Shown: positions 28,406 to 38,304, counted from the stretch's first letter. The stretch is DNA of 64,000 bases from Aquimarina sp. ERC-38 (GCF_026222555.1 NZ_CP098511.1:2833501-2897500); one strand, 5' to 3'. A program made the numbers and translations. The notes: generated from the sequence alone by a model not told the origin.

Positions 28406-31204
28406 TTATTGTAATTTCTCCTTCAAATACTGTCCGGTAAAGGAGTCTGGATTTTTACTGATTTCTTCCGGGGTGCCGGTAGCGACTACGTGTCCGCCTC
28501 TTTTTCCGCCTTCCGGACCCATATCAATGATGTAATCGGCACATTTAACCAGGTCCATATTATGCTCAATCACTAAAACCGAATGCCCTTTATCAATCAG
28601 TTCATTGAAGGATTTTAAAAGCTTTTTAATATCATGAAAGTGAAGTCCGGTGGTAGGTTCGTCAAAAATAAATAAGGTTTTGTCTTTAGTAACCCCTTTT
28701 ACCAGAAATGAAGCCAATTTTATACGTTGGGCTTCGCCTCCGGAAAGGGTAGAAGAGCTTTGACCTAATTGAACGTAGCCTAAACCAACATCCTGTAGTG
28801 GTTTTAATTTCTTAATAACCTTATTTTGCTTATATTTTGTAAAGAAAGTAATGGCTTCATCGATGGTCATGGTAAGGACATCATCAATATTTTTATCTTC
28901 AAAAGTTACTTCCAGCACCTCTTTTTTAAAACGTTTTCCATTACAAGTCTCACATAGTAAATGTACGTCAGCCATAAACTGCATTTCGATAGTTACTTCT
29001 CCTTCTCCTTTACAAGTTTCACAACGCCCTCCATCTACGTTAAAAGAAAAATGTTTGGTTTGGTACTTCCTCAGTTTTGCTGTTTTTTGAGAAGCAAATA
29101 AACTCCGAATATCATCATAAGCTTTTACGTAAGTGACCGGGTTAGAACGAGAAGATCTTCCAATAGGATTTTGATCAACAAATTCGACACTGGTCACATT
29201 TTGATAATTTCCTTTGATTTCGGTAAACTGACCGGCTTTTTCTCCGAAACCTCCCAATTGTTTAGTTAAGGCAGGGTAAATAATTTTACGAACCAAAGTA
29301 CTTTTACCACTACCAGAAACCCCGGTAATGGCAGTCATCATCCCTAGGGGAATGGTCACATTTACGTTTTTTAAGTTATTCTCACGAGCCCCAATAATTT
29401 CAATGGCATATTTAGTTACTTTTTTTCTTTTAGGAACTTCGATTTGAAGGCTTCCATTTAAGTATCTACTGGTAAGTGAAGTAGATTTTAAAATTTCGTT
29501 GAAAGTTCCCGCAGCAACCAGTTGACCTCCAAAGGTTCCGGCTTCCGGACCAATATCAATAATCATATCGGCAGCTTTCATGATATCTTCATCATGTTCT
29601 ACAACAATCACTGTATTTCCCAAGTCCCGTAAAGATTGAAGTACTCCAATCAACCTTTCTGAATCTTTTGGGTGTAAGCCAATACTGGGTTCATCTAATA
29701 TATACATAGATCCTACTAGGCTACTTCCTAATGAAGTGGCCAGATTGATTCTTTGTGATTCTCCACCCGAAAGTGTATTGGATTTTCGGTTTAAGGTTAG
29801 ATATTGAAGTCCAACGTTTTCTAAGAAGGAAAGTCTGCTGTTGATCTCTTTTAAAAGACGTTTACCAATCGTTTGATCATGTTCTGAAAGTTTTAAATTT
29901 TTAAAAAACAAAGCTAGTTCGTCCAGTGGCATTTCGACCAGATCCATGAGGGTAGCCCTATCAATTTTGACATAATTCGCTTCCTGACGTAATCGTTTTC
30001 CCCTACATACATTACATTTGGTTTTTCCGCGATAGCGTGAGAGCATCACCCGGTTTTGAATTTTATAGGCTTTAGCTTCCAAATGTTTAAAGAAGTCATC
30101 AATTCCTTCAAAATGTTGATTTCCTTTCCAAAGAACCTCCTTCTGTTTATCCGTAAGTTCAAAATAAGGTTTATGAATGGGGAAGTCAAATTTATACGCC
30201 CGATTGACCAGTTGATCGCGATACCAGCTCATAGAATCGCCCCGCCAGGGGTATACGGCATTTTCAAAAATACTTAACGAAGTGTCAGGAATTACCAGGT
30301 CTTCATCGATACCAATTACATCTCCGTAGCCTTCACATTTAGGGCATGCACCGTAGGGATTATTAAAGCTAAAAAGATGCACGTTAGGTTCCAGGAATAC
30401 CATTCCATCCAATTCAAATTTATTACTAAAATTCCGCTCGGTGTTATCTTTTAACGACAGCACCGTACAACTTCCTTTACCTTCGTAAAATGCGGTTCCT
30501 ATCGCATCTGCCAGCCGATTGTAAAAATCCTCTTCATCTCTTTTTACAATTCGGTCTACAACTAGTGAAATAGGTTTTTCCGAGATAGTCTCCAATACCT
30601 CTTCAATCCGTATTACCTCTTCTGCGACACGTACCCGTGCAAACCCCTGTTGTTGTAAAACCGTTAATTTTTCTTGTAGCGTCCGACCTTCTTCTACCAG
30701 GATTGGAGTTATTAGTAGCAATCGTTCTCCTTCTTCTTTACCTTTTACAAATTCAATAACATCCGTAACCGAATCTTTTTTTACTTCGTTTCCCGAAATA
30801 GGGGAGTAGGTTTTACCAATACGGGCAAACAATAACTTTAGGTAGTCATAAATTTCAGTAGTAGTACCTACAGTAGAACGGGGGTTAGTCGAATTTACCT
30901 TCTGTTCAATGGCAATTGCCGGGGCAATACCTTTAATATAATCAACTTTAGGTTTATTTAACCTACCTAAAAATTGGCGGGCGTAGGATGATAAACTCTC
31001 CACATACCTACGTTGTCCTTCGGCATATAAGGTGTCAAAAGCCAAACTGGATTTTCCGGAACCAGATAAACCGGTAATAACGACTAATTTATTACGGGGG
31101 ATGGCAACATCTATATTTTTAAGGTTATGAAGTTGTGCCCCTTTTATTAAAATATTTTCTTTGGGATTGAGCGTATCAATATTCTCCTGAATCATAGTTA
31201 TCAT
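28406..31204 (-). CDS. uvrA: Excinuclease ABC subunit A
   Basis: With start ATG 31204 the product has 932 residues. The first frame codon at 31219 is a TTG lying inside a TATCTTTG promoter box (31217-31224), so it is rejected; ATG 31195 is also possible. Two ABC modules are clear: Walker [10 protein letters not shown] and GVSGSGKST, with signatures [11 protein letters not shown] and [11 protein letters not shown]. UvrA finds DNA lesions for nucleotide-excision repair with UvrB. The C-terminal zinc module is intact (CETC...19...CETC), but the first module keeps only its second Cys pair (GACPKC); the usual preceding CxxC is absent. Confidence 0.93.
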   Translation of the reverse strand: MITMIQENIDTLNPKENILIKGAQLHNLKNIDVAIPRNKLVVITGLSGSGKSSLAFDTLYAEGQRRYVESLSSYARQFLGRLNKPKVDYIKGIAPAIAIEQKVNSTNPRSTVGTTTEIYDYLKLLFARIGKTYSPISGNEVKKDSVTDVIEFVKGKEEGERLLLITPILVEEGRTLQEKLTVLQQQGFARVRVAEEVIRIEEVLETISEKPISLVVDRIVKRDEEDFYNRLADAIGTAFYEGKGSCTVLSLKDNTERNFSNKFELDGMVFLEPNVHLFSFNNPYGACPKCEGYGDVIGIDEDLVIPDTSLSIFENAVYPWRGDSMSWYRDQLVNRAYKFDFPIHKPYFELTDKQKEVLWKGNQHFEGIDDFFKHLEAKAYKIQNRVMLSRYRGKTKCNVCRGKRLRQEANYVKIDRATLMDLVEMPLDELALFFKNLKLSEHDQTIGKRLLKEINSRLSFLENVGLQYLTLNRKSNTLSGGESQRINLATSLGSSLVGSMYILDEPSIGLHPKDSERLIGVLQSLRDLGNTVIVVEHDEDIMKAADMIIDIGPEAGTFGGQLVAAGTFNEILKSTSLTSRYLNGSLQIEVPKRKKVTKYAIEIIGARENNLKNVNVTIPLGMMTAITGVSGSGKSTLVRKIIYPALTKQLGGFGEKAGQFTEIKGNYQNVTSVEFVDQNPIGRSSRSNPVTYVKAYDDIRSLFASQKTAKLRKYQTKHFSFNVDGGRCETCKGEGEVTIEMQFMADVHLLCETCNGKRFKKEVLEVTFEDKNIDDVLTMTIDEAITFFTKYKQNKVIKKLKPLQDVGLGYVQLGQSSSTLSGGEAQRIKLASFLVKGVTKDKTLFIFDEPTTGLHFHDIKKLLKSFNELIDKGHSVLVIEHNMDLVKCADYIIDMGPEGGKRGGHVVATGTPEEISKNPDSFTGQYLKEKLQ

Positions 31205-31216
31205 GCGGTATAAAGG

Positions 31217-31224
31217 CAAAGATA
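31217..31224 (-). promoter_or_regulatory. Putative -7 box of uvrA
   Basis: The minus strand reads TATCTTTG (TAnnTTTG), 12 bases upstream of ATG 31204; this box decides against the TTG at 31219 as start. Confidence 0.45.
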
Positions 31225-31435
31225 CATATATAAGCAGGACTTTATAAAGTAAAATTTTGACTATGCCTAGTTAAAAAAATTAACAAAATAATGTTTGTTT
31301 TTGGGATAAAGTTCATATATTAGCGATCTAAATAAATTACCAAAAACATTTTGCCTATAGCGTAACATTACTTTAATTAAGTTTAACATAGCCTGAAAGC
31401 CCCATAGCTTGTTGGTACCAAATTAAGTAATCGAT

Positions 31436-32020
31436 ATGAAAAATGTAACGTTATCTGATGCAGTCTTAGTAAGTAATTACATTAAGGGAGAAGAATCTTC
31501 ATTATCTATCCTTATTGAAAGACACAAACAACGTATTTACAGTTTTATTTATTCTAAAGTTTTTGATCGTGACGTATCCGAAGATATTTTTCAGGATACT
31601 TTTATTAAAGTGATTAAGACACTTAAAAAAGGTAAGTATAATGAAGAAGGTAAATTTTTACCTTGGGTCATGCGAATAGCTCATAACCTGGTAATCGATC
31701 ATTTTAGGAAAGGTAATAGAATGCCAAAATTCGAAGACAACGGAGAGTTTAGTATTTTTTCTGTTATTAGTGATGGGAACTTAAATGCTGAAAAAAGAAT
31801 TATTAAAGATCAGGTAGAAGAAGATTTGAGAAACCTGGTAAGAGAATTGCCGGACGATCAAAAAGAAGTTCTGGTTATGCGAATGTATAAGGATATGAGC
31901 TTTAAAGAAATTTCTGATAAAACCGGAGTTAGTATTAATACTGCTTTAGGGAGAATGCGTTATGCATTGATCAACCTAAGAAAAATTATTGAAAAAAATA
32001 ATATTGTTCTAACAAATTAA
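31436..32020 (+). CDS. ECF-type RNA polymerase sigma factor
   Basis: The 194-residue product has sigma region 2 (about 22-90, with DVSEDIFQDTFIKVIKTLKK and WVMRIAHNLVIDHFRK) and region 4 (about 135-185, LPDDQKEVLVMRMYKDMSFK, a helix-turn-helix). It directs RNA polymerase to alternative promoters. No anti-sigma gene with a membrane helix follows; the next frame is a 47-codon small protein. Region 4 reads SFKEISDKTGVSINTALGRM. Confidence 0.88.
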   Translation: MKNVTLSDAVLVSNYIKGEESSLSILIERHKQRIYSFIYSKVFDRDVSEDIFQDTFIKVIKTLKKGKYNEEGKFLPWVMRIAHNLVIDHFRKGNRMPKFEDNGEFSIFSVISDGNLNAEKRIIKDQVEEDLRNLVRELPDDQKEVLVMRMYKDMSFKEISDKTGVSINTALGRMRYALINLRKIIEKNNIVLTN

Positions 32021-32086
32021 CAAGCTATTGTGAAATAAAGTCATGAATTGTTCGTTATTTAATATAAAGAAAAACAATTCGGGATT

Positions 32087-32230
32087 ATGGCAAAATTTTA
32101 CTTTACTTCTTCTAATGAAGAACATCAATTAGTACCAAGAAAATCTACTATAGATTTTCTTCTAAACTACTCAAAAGCTTTAAGTGTTATAGATTACAAA
32201 ATGATGAAGTTTGAAACACTTCTGAATTAA
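32087..32230 (+). CDS. Small conserved-looking protein after the sigma gene
   Basis: A 47-codon frame (MAKFYFTSSNEEHQLVPRKS, then TIDFLLNYSKALSVIDYKMM) begins 66 bp after the sigma factor stop and ends just before a strong terminator. Its amphipathic composition and position in the same transcript support a real gene. I do not recognise a family. It could be a regulator of the sigma factor or an unrelated small cytoplasmic protein. Confidence 0.55.
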   Translation: MAKFYFTSSNEEHQLVPRKSTIDFLLNYSKALSVIDYKMMKFETLLN

Positions 32231-32243
32231 AACTAAACTTTGT

Positions 32244-32272
32244 AAAAACCCGCTAATTTTTAGCGGGTTTTT
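32244..32272. terminator. Bidirectional terminator overlapping the 3' end of nth
   Basis: AACCCGCTA-ATTT-TTAGCGGGTT with A and T runs either side, between the small gene (stop 32230) and the convergent nth gene. The stem covers the last codons of nth. Confidence 0.88.
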
Positions 32273-32921
32273 TATTTTTATGATATTGAGATAGTACGGT
32301 TTTACGACCAATAGTACTGGTAATGATATCTTTATCTAATTTCCATCCTCTTGCCGGTGAGTACTCCCGGCCATACCAAATAATTTGTAAGTGCAAATCG
32401 TTCCATAATTCTTTAGGGAATAAACGTTTAGCATCTTTTTCGGTTTGAACTACATTTTTACCGTTGCTAAAACCCCATCTGTACATCAAACGATGAATAT
32501 GCGTATCTACCGGAAATGCAGGAATACCAAAAGCTTGTGACATGACTACACTAGCAGTTTTATGGCCTACGGCGGGTAAAGCTTCCAGGTCCTCAAAGCT
32601 TTGAGGAACCTTACCGTCATATTTGTTGATCAAGATATGGGATAGCTCAAAAATTCCTTTGGATTTCATTGGACTTAATCCAACAGGTTTAATAATCTCC
32701 CGTATATCTTCTTTTGATAATTTAATCATATCATACGGGTTGTCTGCTTCTTTAAATAGTAAAGGGGTAATTTGATTTACCCGTACATCTGTACTTTGTG
32801 CGCTTAGTAAAACGGCAATTAATAAAGTATAGGGATCTACATGATCTAATGGAATGGGAATGGTAGGGTATAGTTCCTGTAAGGTTTTAATGGTGAAATC
32901 AACTTTTTCTTTTTTAGTCAT
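32253..32921 (-). CDS. nth: Endonuclease III-like DNA glycosylase without the iron-sulfur cluster
   Basis: The 222-residue product has the helix-hairpin-helix LPAVGHKTASVV with catalytic Lys121 and Asp139 in PVDTHIHR. It removes oxidised pyrimidines and nicks the abasic site. The C-terminal cysteine loop that holds the [4Fe-4S] cluster in Escherichia coli is replaced by REYSPARGWKLDKDI; the entire protein contains no cysteine. Length otherwise fits. The gene stands alone, transcribed toward the sigma factor gene. Confidence 0.88.
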   Translation of the reverse strand: MTKKEKVDFTIKTLQELYPTIPIPLDHVDPYTLLIAVLLSAQSTDVRVNQITPLLFKEADNPYDMIKLSKEDIREIIKPVGLSPMKSKGIFELSHILINKYDGKVPQSFEDLEALPAVGHKTASVVMSQAFGIPAFPVDTHIHRLMYRWGFSNGKNVVQTEKDAKRLFPKELWNDLHLQIIWYGREYSPARGWKLDKDIITSTIGRKTVLSQYHKNKKPAKN

Positions 32922-33109
32922 GATGGTAGTAAAAGTTCCGGTTGCAAAAATAGGAAATCGAACTATCTCTTAAGTAGGGTTCACTGTGAAACTCATACTC
33001 TTGTACTATAATTAAGTACAAATCTTAAGTCAAGTTTACTATAATGATTAGTTTATAGGATATTTTGTTATACATTTATGGTTAATTAACAAACATAATA
33101 ATATAGAGT

Positions 33110-33559
33110 ATGACAACCTTAACTGTAGGGGATAAAGCACCTGATTTTTCGGCCTTAGACCAGGATGGTAATACTATTAGTTTACAGGATTTTAAAGGGA
33201 AGAAATTAGTAGTTTTCTTTTATCCAAAAGCCAGTACACCCGGTTGTACGGCGGAAGCTTGTAACTTAAAAGATAATTATCAAAGCTTTCAGTCAGAAGG
33301 ATACGAAATTTTAGGAGTAAGTGCGGATAGTGCTAAGAAACAGCAGAATTTTAAAAATAAATACGAATTACCTTATCCGTTATTAGCAGATGAAGATAAA
33401 AAAGTTATTGAAGCATTTGGTGTTTGGGGACCTAAAAAGTTTATGGGCAAAGAATATGACGGAATTCACAGGACGACTTTTGTAATAGATGAAGAAGGTA
33501 TGATTGAAGAAGTCATCACTAAAGTAAAAACAAAGGACCATGCTGCACAAATTCTGTAG
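33110..33559 (+). CDS. bcp: Thioredoxin-dependent thiol peroxidase (BCP-type peroxiredoxin)
   Basis: The 149-residue product shows the peroxidatic Cys46 in STPGCTAEAC and a resolving Cys51 five residues on, as in alpha-type BCP/PrxQ. It reduces peroxides using thioredoxin in the cytoplasm. The N-terminus MTTLTVGDKAPDFSALDQDG is the family start. It is monocistronic, divergent from nth. Confidence 0.92.
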   Translation: MTTLTVGDKAPDFSALDQDGNTISLQDFKGKKLVVFFYPKASTPGCTAEACNLKDNYQSFQSEGYEILGVSADSAKKQQNFKNKYELPYPLLADEDKKVIEAFGVWGPKKFMGKEYDGIHRTTFVIDEEGMIEEVITKVKTKDHAAQIL

Positions 33560-33641
33560 TTATAGAAAGAAATAGTGTTTTGTTTTAAATTCTGGTTATA
33601 ATTTAGTAAATTTACATAATTGAAAACGTAAAATTACTACT

Positions 33642-34061
33642 ATGCTTGCTGAAAAGAAAATATTTAATACTATTCCCGGAGAGTTAGATCCTTCCTGGGT
33701 GGTAAGTTACTTGAATACCGATCAATTTACTTCAGGTCATGTTAGGGTTTTACGAAACAAAGTTAAAACAAGTGATAAAGTTCTTTCTTCTTTATTAAAC
33801 CTTGCCCCAAAAACCTTTGTAAGTTATACAAAAGATATTTCAAAAATTAAAATTGACACTAAGGAGCATATCTTACTATTGATTTCTCTGCTTAAACATG
33901 GTTCTGAAGTATTTGGTTCTGAAGAGAATTTTAGTAACTGGTTAGATCGTAAAAATGTCTTTTTAGACAATAGAAAACCTATTTCCTTTTTGAATACCAT
34001 AAGTGGTATACGGATAATCAACGATCGGTTGATTGCTATAGAATATGGAGATAATGTTTAA
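33642..34061 (+). CDS. ParS/Xre-type antitoxin (MbcA-ParS toxin-binding domain)
   Basis: The 139-residue product carries at its C-terminus (about 88-138) the DUF2384 pattern: EVFGSEENFSNWLDRK, then KPISFLNTISGI and IEYGD. The N-terminal half should contain the helix-turn-helix. It is the antitoxin of the RES toxin encoded next, with stop and start overlapping in TAATG. Predicted to repress its own operon and to block the toxin active site. Confidence 0.82.
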   Translation: MLAEKKIFNTIPGELDPSWVVSYLNTDQFTSGHVRVLRNKVKTSDKVLSSLLNLAPKTFVSYTKDISKIKIDTKEHILLLISLLKHGSEVFGSEENFSNWLDRKNVFLDNRKPISFLNTISGIRIINDRLIAIEYGDNV

Positions 34062-34510
34062 TGGACCTTTACAGAATAACCCGTGACAAATATGCTAATT
34101 CTCTGGATGCTTCAGGTAGGGCAAATCGATGGAATTTTGAAAAGCAATACGTAATTTATGCATCTTCTAGCAGGTCATTAGCAACCCTTGAGTTAGTTGC
34201 CCACCGAAGCGCTATTATGGAAGGAGTTCTTTATAAAATGATTGTAATTAGCGTACCTGATAATCCTACCAACATTCAAACCGTTCCTTTAAAAAAGTTA
34301 CCGTTACAATGGAATCTATTGCAAAATCGATTTATCACCCAAAAAATAGGCAGTGAATGGTACCTCAATAAAAAAAGTCCTATTTGTAAGGTTCCTTCTG
34401 CTATTATTAAAGAAGAATACAATTATATGATAAATACCATGCATCTCGCATTTTCTGAAATAAAAATTAAAAGTATCGATAATTTTGAGTGGGATCAGCG
34501 GTTGTTGTAG
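34061..34510 (+). CDS. RES-domain toxin (NAD+ phosphorylase type)
   Basis: The 149-residue product starts MDLYRITRDKYANSLDASGR and contains RWNFEKQYVIYASSSRSLAT and LELVAHR, the Arg-Tyr-Glu pattern that names the RES family; such toxins deplete NAD+. Translation overlaps the ParS antitoxin by one base, a typical coupled pair. No truncation is seen, so this is the only apparently intact toxin-antitoxin locus in the window. Confidence 0.85.
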   Translation: MDLYRITRDKYANSLDASGRANRWNFEKQYVIYASSSRSLATLELVAHRSAIMEGVLYKMIVISVPDNPTNIQTVPLKKLPLQWNLLQNRFITQKIGSEWYLNKKSPICKVPSAIIKEEYNYMINTMHLAFSEIKIKSIDNFEWDQRLL

Positions 34511-34540
34511 GGTTTTTATAATTAGTATCCAATAAAGATC

Positions 34541-34580
34541 CAAGACCCGCCTGCAGACGGGCAGGTCGCTATCGCTTCTA
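34541..34580 (-). repeat. Dispersed palindromic repeat, inverted copy
   Basis: GACCCGCCTGCAGACGGGCA with flank GGTCGCTATCG is the reverse complement of the palindrome at 4301-4340, within a 286-bp gap. Confidence 0.7.
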
Positions 34581-34669
34581 GAACCAAGAATCAAGACTAA
34601 TTATTATAATATTGATTACAATTTTATCTTAATTGTTCAAGTTCAAAAAACAAATTACTCTTAAAAAGA

Positions 34670-34765
34670 AAAAAGGAACCTCCAAAGACTTTAAAGTTTG
34701 GAATCACCTTGTTTTACTATGCTTTATAGACTTTTATATATTTTAACCGGACACTAATGATTCTA
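34670..34765 (-). repeat. Composite dispersed repeat, copy B (inverted)
   Basis: On the minus strand the order is GTGTCCGGTTAAAATAT, TCTATAAAGCATAG, GGTGATTCCAAA, CTTTAAAGTC, GGAGGTTCC: the same blocks as 13975-14070. It adjoins the palindrome at 34541, as copy A adjoins its own. Confidence 0.68.
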
Positions 34766-34796
34766 AAACTAAGTGCTAAATATTGAAGATGTCGAC

Positions 34797-35336
34797 TTAT
34801 CTATTATGAAAATCCCTATTCGGAACCTTTATATTTTCCTTTACATAGAAGTCTTTTATCCACATCGTTTTATTTGAAAATTGTTTATGTTGATAGGTAA
34901 CTTGTAAGGTGCTATCCGTTATTTCTAAAATTTGGAAATACTTATAATTTTCTTTAGTATTTAACAACTGTGGTAATTGTTCACTTTTCAGTTTAATAAA
35001 ACTATTTCCTTTTTTATCTTGATACATTTCCCACGTTGCTTTTAAAGTTGGACCACAATCCGGGTAATCCCCATTATTATCCTGCATGGTCATATTGGGG
35101 AAATATGTTTGTCGATAAGAAAGAAAACAATCTCCCATATTCATCCGAATGTCATTATTTAAACGCTTCGCAATTTTCCAGGTTTTTCCTTTACTTCCGG
35201 AAATTAGTTCAATAGCATTTTCTGGCAGTAGATAAGGTTTTTTAACCTCAGAATTGCAACTTAAGAAACAAATACAAGCAACTAAAGTTAATAAAATGAA
35301 GGGTTGTAATATTTTTTGATCAAAATTATACGACAA
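34797..35336 (-). CDS. Lipocalin-like lipoprotein
   Basis: The 179-residue product has a hydrophobic signal and a lipobox ending FLSC (Cys27), so it should be an outer-membrane lipoprotein. The mature part is beta-rich with GKTWKIAKRLNNDIRM and CGPTLKATWEMYQD, resembling the lipocalin-like domains of small Bacteroidota lipoproteins. It follows the gene at 35351 by 14 bp in the same direction, so it could share its transcript. Ligand unknown. Confidence 0.6.
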   Translation of the reverse strand: MSYNFDQKILQPFILLTLVACICFLSCNSEVKKPYLLPENAIELISGSKGKTWKIAKRLNNDIRMNMGDCFLSYRQTYFPNMTMQDNNGDYPDCGPTLKATWEMYQDKKGNSFIKLKSEQLPQLLNTKENYKYFQILEITDSTLQVTYQHKQFSNKTMWIKDFYVKENIKVPNRDFHNR

Positions 35337-35350
35337 GTTAAGTTTTAAAA

Positions 35351-36805
35351 TTAAGAACTCACTTTTTCTTTTTGTTCTACATAACCGAAGAATTTATGTT
35401 TCTTAATCATTTCTGGGACGATGTCCGGTAATTTATTTTCCCAGCCTGGTTCCCCTTTCTGAATCATCTGTAATACTTCACGTGAAAATACATCCATAAT
35501 TTCCGGATCGTAATCTGTGATATCCTGTAGTTTTCCATTATTCTTAAAGAACTTATACAGTTCTTTCATACGAGGATGCACTTTTAGATTTTCACTAGTG
35601 GTCACTTCTCCGGTTTTAGGATCTTTGAGCGGATATAAATATACTTTTAAGTCTTTAAAAAATAATTTTCCAAAGGCTTCTAAAATACCTCCACTCAAAT
35701 GGCGATAGTACTGCTCGTCAAAAATATCTACCAAGTTATTAACACCCATTGCAAGTGCCATTCGCTCTTTCGTATAATTAGAGAAATATTCTACTACCTT
35801 ATAATACTCTTGGAAGTTGGAGATCATTACCGTTTGTCCTAGCGAACAAAGTAAACGGGCTCTTGCCATAAAGTCTTCTTCGTCAATTTCACCTTCTGCT
35901 CTTAAGTTAGAAAGGGTAATTTCGAAAATTTCTACTGTCTTTCTTTTATCAACTTTGTTTTCGTTTAAAAACATAGACAAGGCACTTTTGTAAATGTCCA
36001 TATTTACTTTAGTCACCGGTCTAAAACTTCCGCGAAGCGCCAAAATATTTTTCTTGTATAGAATACGCGCCGGTAAAATATTGTTACCATCAGGTCCGAA
36101 CATAACTGCTTCTGTCATTCCGTTTTTAACCAACTGTAAACTCATCAAACGATTATCTACTTTTTCAAACCGGGGACCGGAAAAGTTAATCGTATCAATT
36201 TCAATCTGATCTTTGTCCAGATGATCGTATAGATAGCGAAGTAATTTTTTTGGATTATCGTATTTGTAATAAGCTCCGTAAATTAAATTTACTCCCAGAA
36301 TTCCCAGGGTTTCCTGTTGTAATTTGGCATCGTTTTCATGAAAACGAACGTGGAGTATGATTTCGTTATAAGCTTCGTCAGGACGTGTTTGATATCGGAT
36401 TCCTACCCAACCGTGACCTTTATATTTTTTTGCAAAATCAATAGTAGCTACCGTATTTGCATAGCTAAAAAACAACTTATGCGGATGTTTTTCACGGGAA
36501 AGACGCTCTTCCATCAGGCGTACTTCGTGTTTTAACATCTTTTTTAACCGGGCTTCAGTCACATATCTTCGATCATCTTCAATACCGTAAATAGCGTCAC
36601 TAAAATCTTTATCATAGGCACTCATCGCTTTGGCAATTGTACCGGATGCTCCGCCTGCCCTAAAAAAATTCCGAACTGTTTCCTGACCTGCACCAATCTC
36701 CGAAAAAGTACCGTAAATATTGGCATTTAAATTAATACGAAGTGCTTTACTTTTAATAGAAGGGACAGATTCGAATTCTTTATCCCCCATGATCGTAATT
36801 GGCAT
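35351..36805 (-). CDS. Conserved Bacteroidota cytoplasmic protein of unknown function
   Basis: The 484-residue product begins MPITIMGDKEFESVPSIKSK; the internal ATG at 36790 (MGDKEF) may be the true start. It has no signal or membrane helix. I recall relatives being labelled nicotinate-nucleotide adenylyltransferase, but no HxGH or ISSTxxR motif is visible, so I do not accept that name. The middle (HVRFHENDAKLQQETLGILG) looks globular. A small lipoprotein gene follows closely. Confidence 0.6.
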   Translation of the reverse strand: MPITIMGDKEFESVPSIKSKALRINLNANIYGTFSEIGAGQETVRNFFRAGGASGTIAKAMSAYDKDFSDAIYGIEDDRRYVTEARLKKMLKHEVRLMEERLSREKHPHKLFFSYANTVATIDFAKKYKGHGWVGIRYQTRPDEAYNEIILHVRFHENDAKLQQETLGILGVNLIYGAYYKYDNPKKLLRYLYDHLDKDQIEIDTINFSGPRFEKVDNRLMSLQLVKNGMTEAVMFGPDGNNILPARILYKKNILALRGSFRPVTKVNMDIYKSALSMFLNENKVDKRKTVEIFEITLSNLRAEGEIDEEDFMARARLLCSLGQTVMISNFQEYYKVVEYFSNYTKERMALAMGVNNLVDIFDEQYYRHLSGGILEAFGKLFFKDLKVYLYPLKDPKTGEVTTSENLKVHPRMKELYKFFKNNGKLQDITDYDPEIMDVFSREVLQMIQKGEPGWENKLPDIVPEMIKKHKFFGYVEQKEKVSS

Positions 36806-36970
36806 AGAGCGGTGATTTTAGTTAAGTAAATTTAAGAATACCTGCGTTAACAATGTAAAACAAAACCTAAAAGTTTTGGTTTGATCCGTAAATCTATGAT
36901 AACGTTAAAAAAGCACGTAAATTTTAATAAACTTTAATAATACCTACTACTTTTTCGTTAATAACCTCAG

Positions 36971-36999
36971 TTGTTCAATTAAAATAATACCTACATTTG
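36971..36999 (+). promoter_or_regulatory. Bacteroidota-type promoter of the MBL-fold gene
   Basis: TTG at 36971 and TACATTTG at 36992-36999 are separated by 18 bp, fitting TTG-N17-23-TAnnTTTG. The ATG at 37019 follows 19 bases later. Confidence 0.6.
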
Positions 37000-37018
37000 C
37001 CTGCGCAGCTTGCCATTT

Positions 37019-37780
37019 ATGAAAGTTACTTTTTTAGGTACCGGTACTTCACAGGGTATTCCTATAATCGGGAGTACACATCCTGTTTGTTTAAGTGATG
37101 ATCCTAAGGATAAACGGCTTCGGGTTTCCGTATTGTTAGAATGGGATGACTACGTGTATGTTATTGATTGCGGGCCGGATTTCCGGCAACAAATGCTTGC
37201 GAATAAGGTGCGCCGAATTGACGGAATTTTATTTACGCATGAGCATGCAGACCATACTATGGGTATGGATGATATCCGACCTTTCTTTTTCCGACAAGGG
37301 GATATTCCAATTTATGCTCATCCCCGGGTTTTACAGTCATTGAAAAAGCGTTTTGATTATATTTTTGCTTCGGAAAATCGCTATCCTGGGGCACCAAGTG
37401 TTACGGAACATCGTATTGAGAATGAAGCTTTTGTTTTAGGAAATACCGAAGTTATGCCGGTAAACACCTTTCATAATCGCTTGCAAGTATTCGGTTTTAG
37501 GATTAAAGGATTTGCCTATTTGACGGATGTAAAAACGGTAGAGGAGGAGGAGCGGAACAAATTACGTGACCTGGAGGTTTTAGTTGTCAATGCACTTCGG
37601 ATTGAACCACATCATTCTCATTTTAACCTGGAAGAAGCCTTGCAATTTATCAAAGAAGTTAAGCCGAAGAAGGCTTATCTTACTCATATTAGTCATTTAT
37701 TAGGTTTTCACAAAGAAGTATCCAAACAATTGCCGGAACATGTATTTCTGGCGTATGATAATTTGAAAATTACGGTTTAG
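37019..37780 (+). CDS. MBL-fold metallo-hydrolase (PhnP-like phosphodiesterase)
   Basis: Starting at ATG 37019 (a TTG at 37010 is poorer), the product has 253 residues and begins MKVTFLGTGTSQGIPIIGS. The metal motif FTHEHADHTMG gives His74, His76, Asp78 and His79. The fold and N-terminus match PhnP-type cyclic phosphodiesterases; substrate not predictable. No signal peptide. A small membrane protein gene follows after 2 bp. Confidence 0.85.
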   Translation: MKVTFLGTGTSQGIPIIGSTHPVCLSDDPKDKRLRVSVLLEWDDYVYVIDCGPDFRQQMLANKVRRIDGILFTHEHADHTMGMDDIRPFFFRQGDIPIYAHPRVLQSLKKRFDYIFASENRYPGAPSVTEHRIENEAFVLGNTEVMPVNTFHNRLQVFGFRIKGFAYLTDVKTVEEEERNKLRDLEVLVVNALRIEPHHSHFNLEEALQFIKEVKPKKAYLTHISHLLGFHKEVSKQLPEHVFLAYDNLKITV

Positions 37781-37782
37781 TT

Positions 37783-38280
37783 ATGAGAAGTAAAATCTTT
37801 ATGTACCTTTTTATATTTGCTGCCCTTTTTATTTTATTTCAATTTATGAATGCCAAAAAGGCGCAGGAATCGTATGATGCTAAAATCGAAAACCTGGAGA
37901 AAAAAATAGAGAAACAAACCGTGGCTTTTGATTCATTAGTAGGTGTTAATTTGGACATGACATATTTCTCGCTGGATAGTGATGAGGAAGCTATTTTGTA
38001 TTTTGAAAATTTAGGTTACGATGCTAAAAAACTAGGGGCAACCATTGCCGATCAATTACTTGCTCAGAATAAGGCCGGTGTTGACAATCCTATTGTTCCT
38101 TTTGATGGGATGGAAGGAAATATGGCGATCAATAAAGTTCGGCTTTTAAACCATAAATGGATTATTGCTGATTTTACTGATGGGGTATATTGGGGACAGT
38201 TGTTTATTATTTATGAAATTAAAGAAGATGGTATTATTGATTTTGAAGTAGAACGTTCTTTTTTATATCCTAAGGATTAG
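37783..38280 (+). CDS. Membrane-anchored protein with coiled-coil, function unknown
   Basis: The 165-residue product has one N-terminal membrane helix (FMYLFIFAALFILFQFM), a short coiled coil (KIENLEKKIEKQTVA) and a globular C-terminal part (WIIADFTDGVYWGQLFIIYE). It is co-directional with and 2 bp after the MBL-fold gene, so the two are likely one operon. I do not recognise the family with certainty. Confidence 0.6.
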   Translation: MRSKIFMYLFIFAALFILFQFMNAKKAQESYDAKIENLEKKIEKQTVAFDSLVGVNLDMTYFSLDSDEEAILYFENLGYDAKKLGATIADQLLAQNKAGVDNPIVPFDGMEGNMAINKVRLLNHKWIIADFTDGVYWGQLFIIYEIKEDGIIDFEVERSFLYPKD

Positions 38281-38304
38281 AGGTTGATTATAAAAATAAA
38301 TCCC

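Noticed and set aside
35351..36805. Nicotinate-nucleotide adenylyltransferase name for this gene
   Set aside because: No nucleotidyltransferase motif could be seen in the protein.
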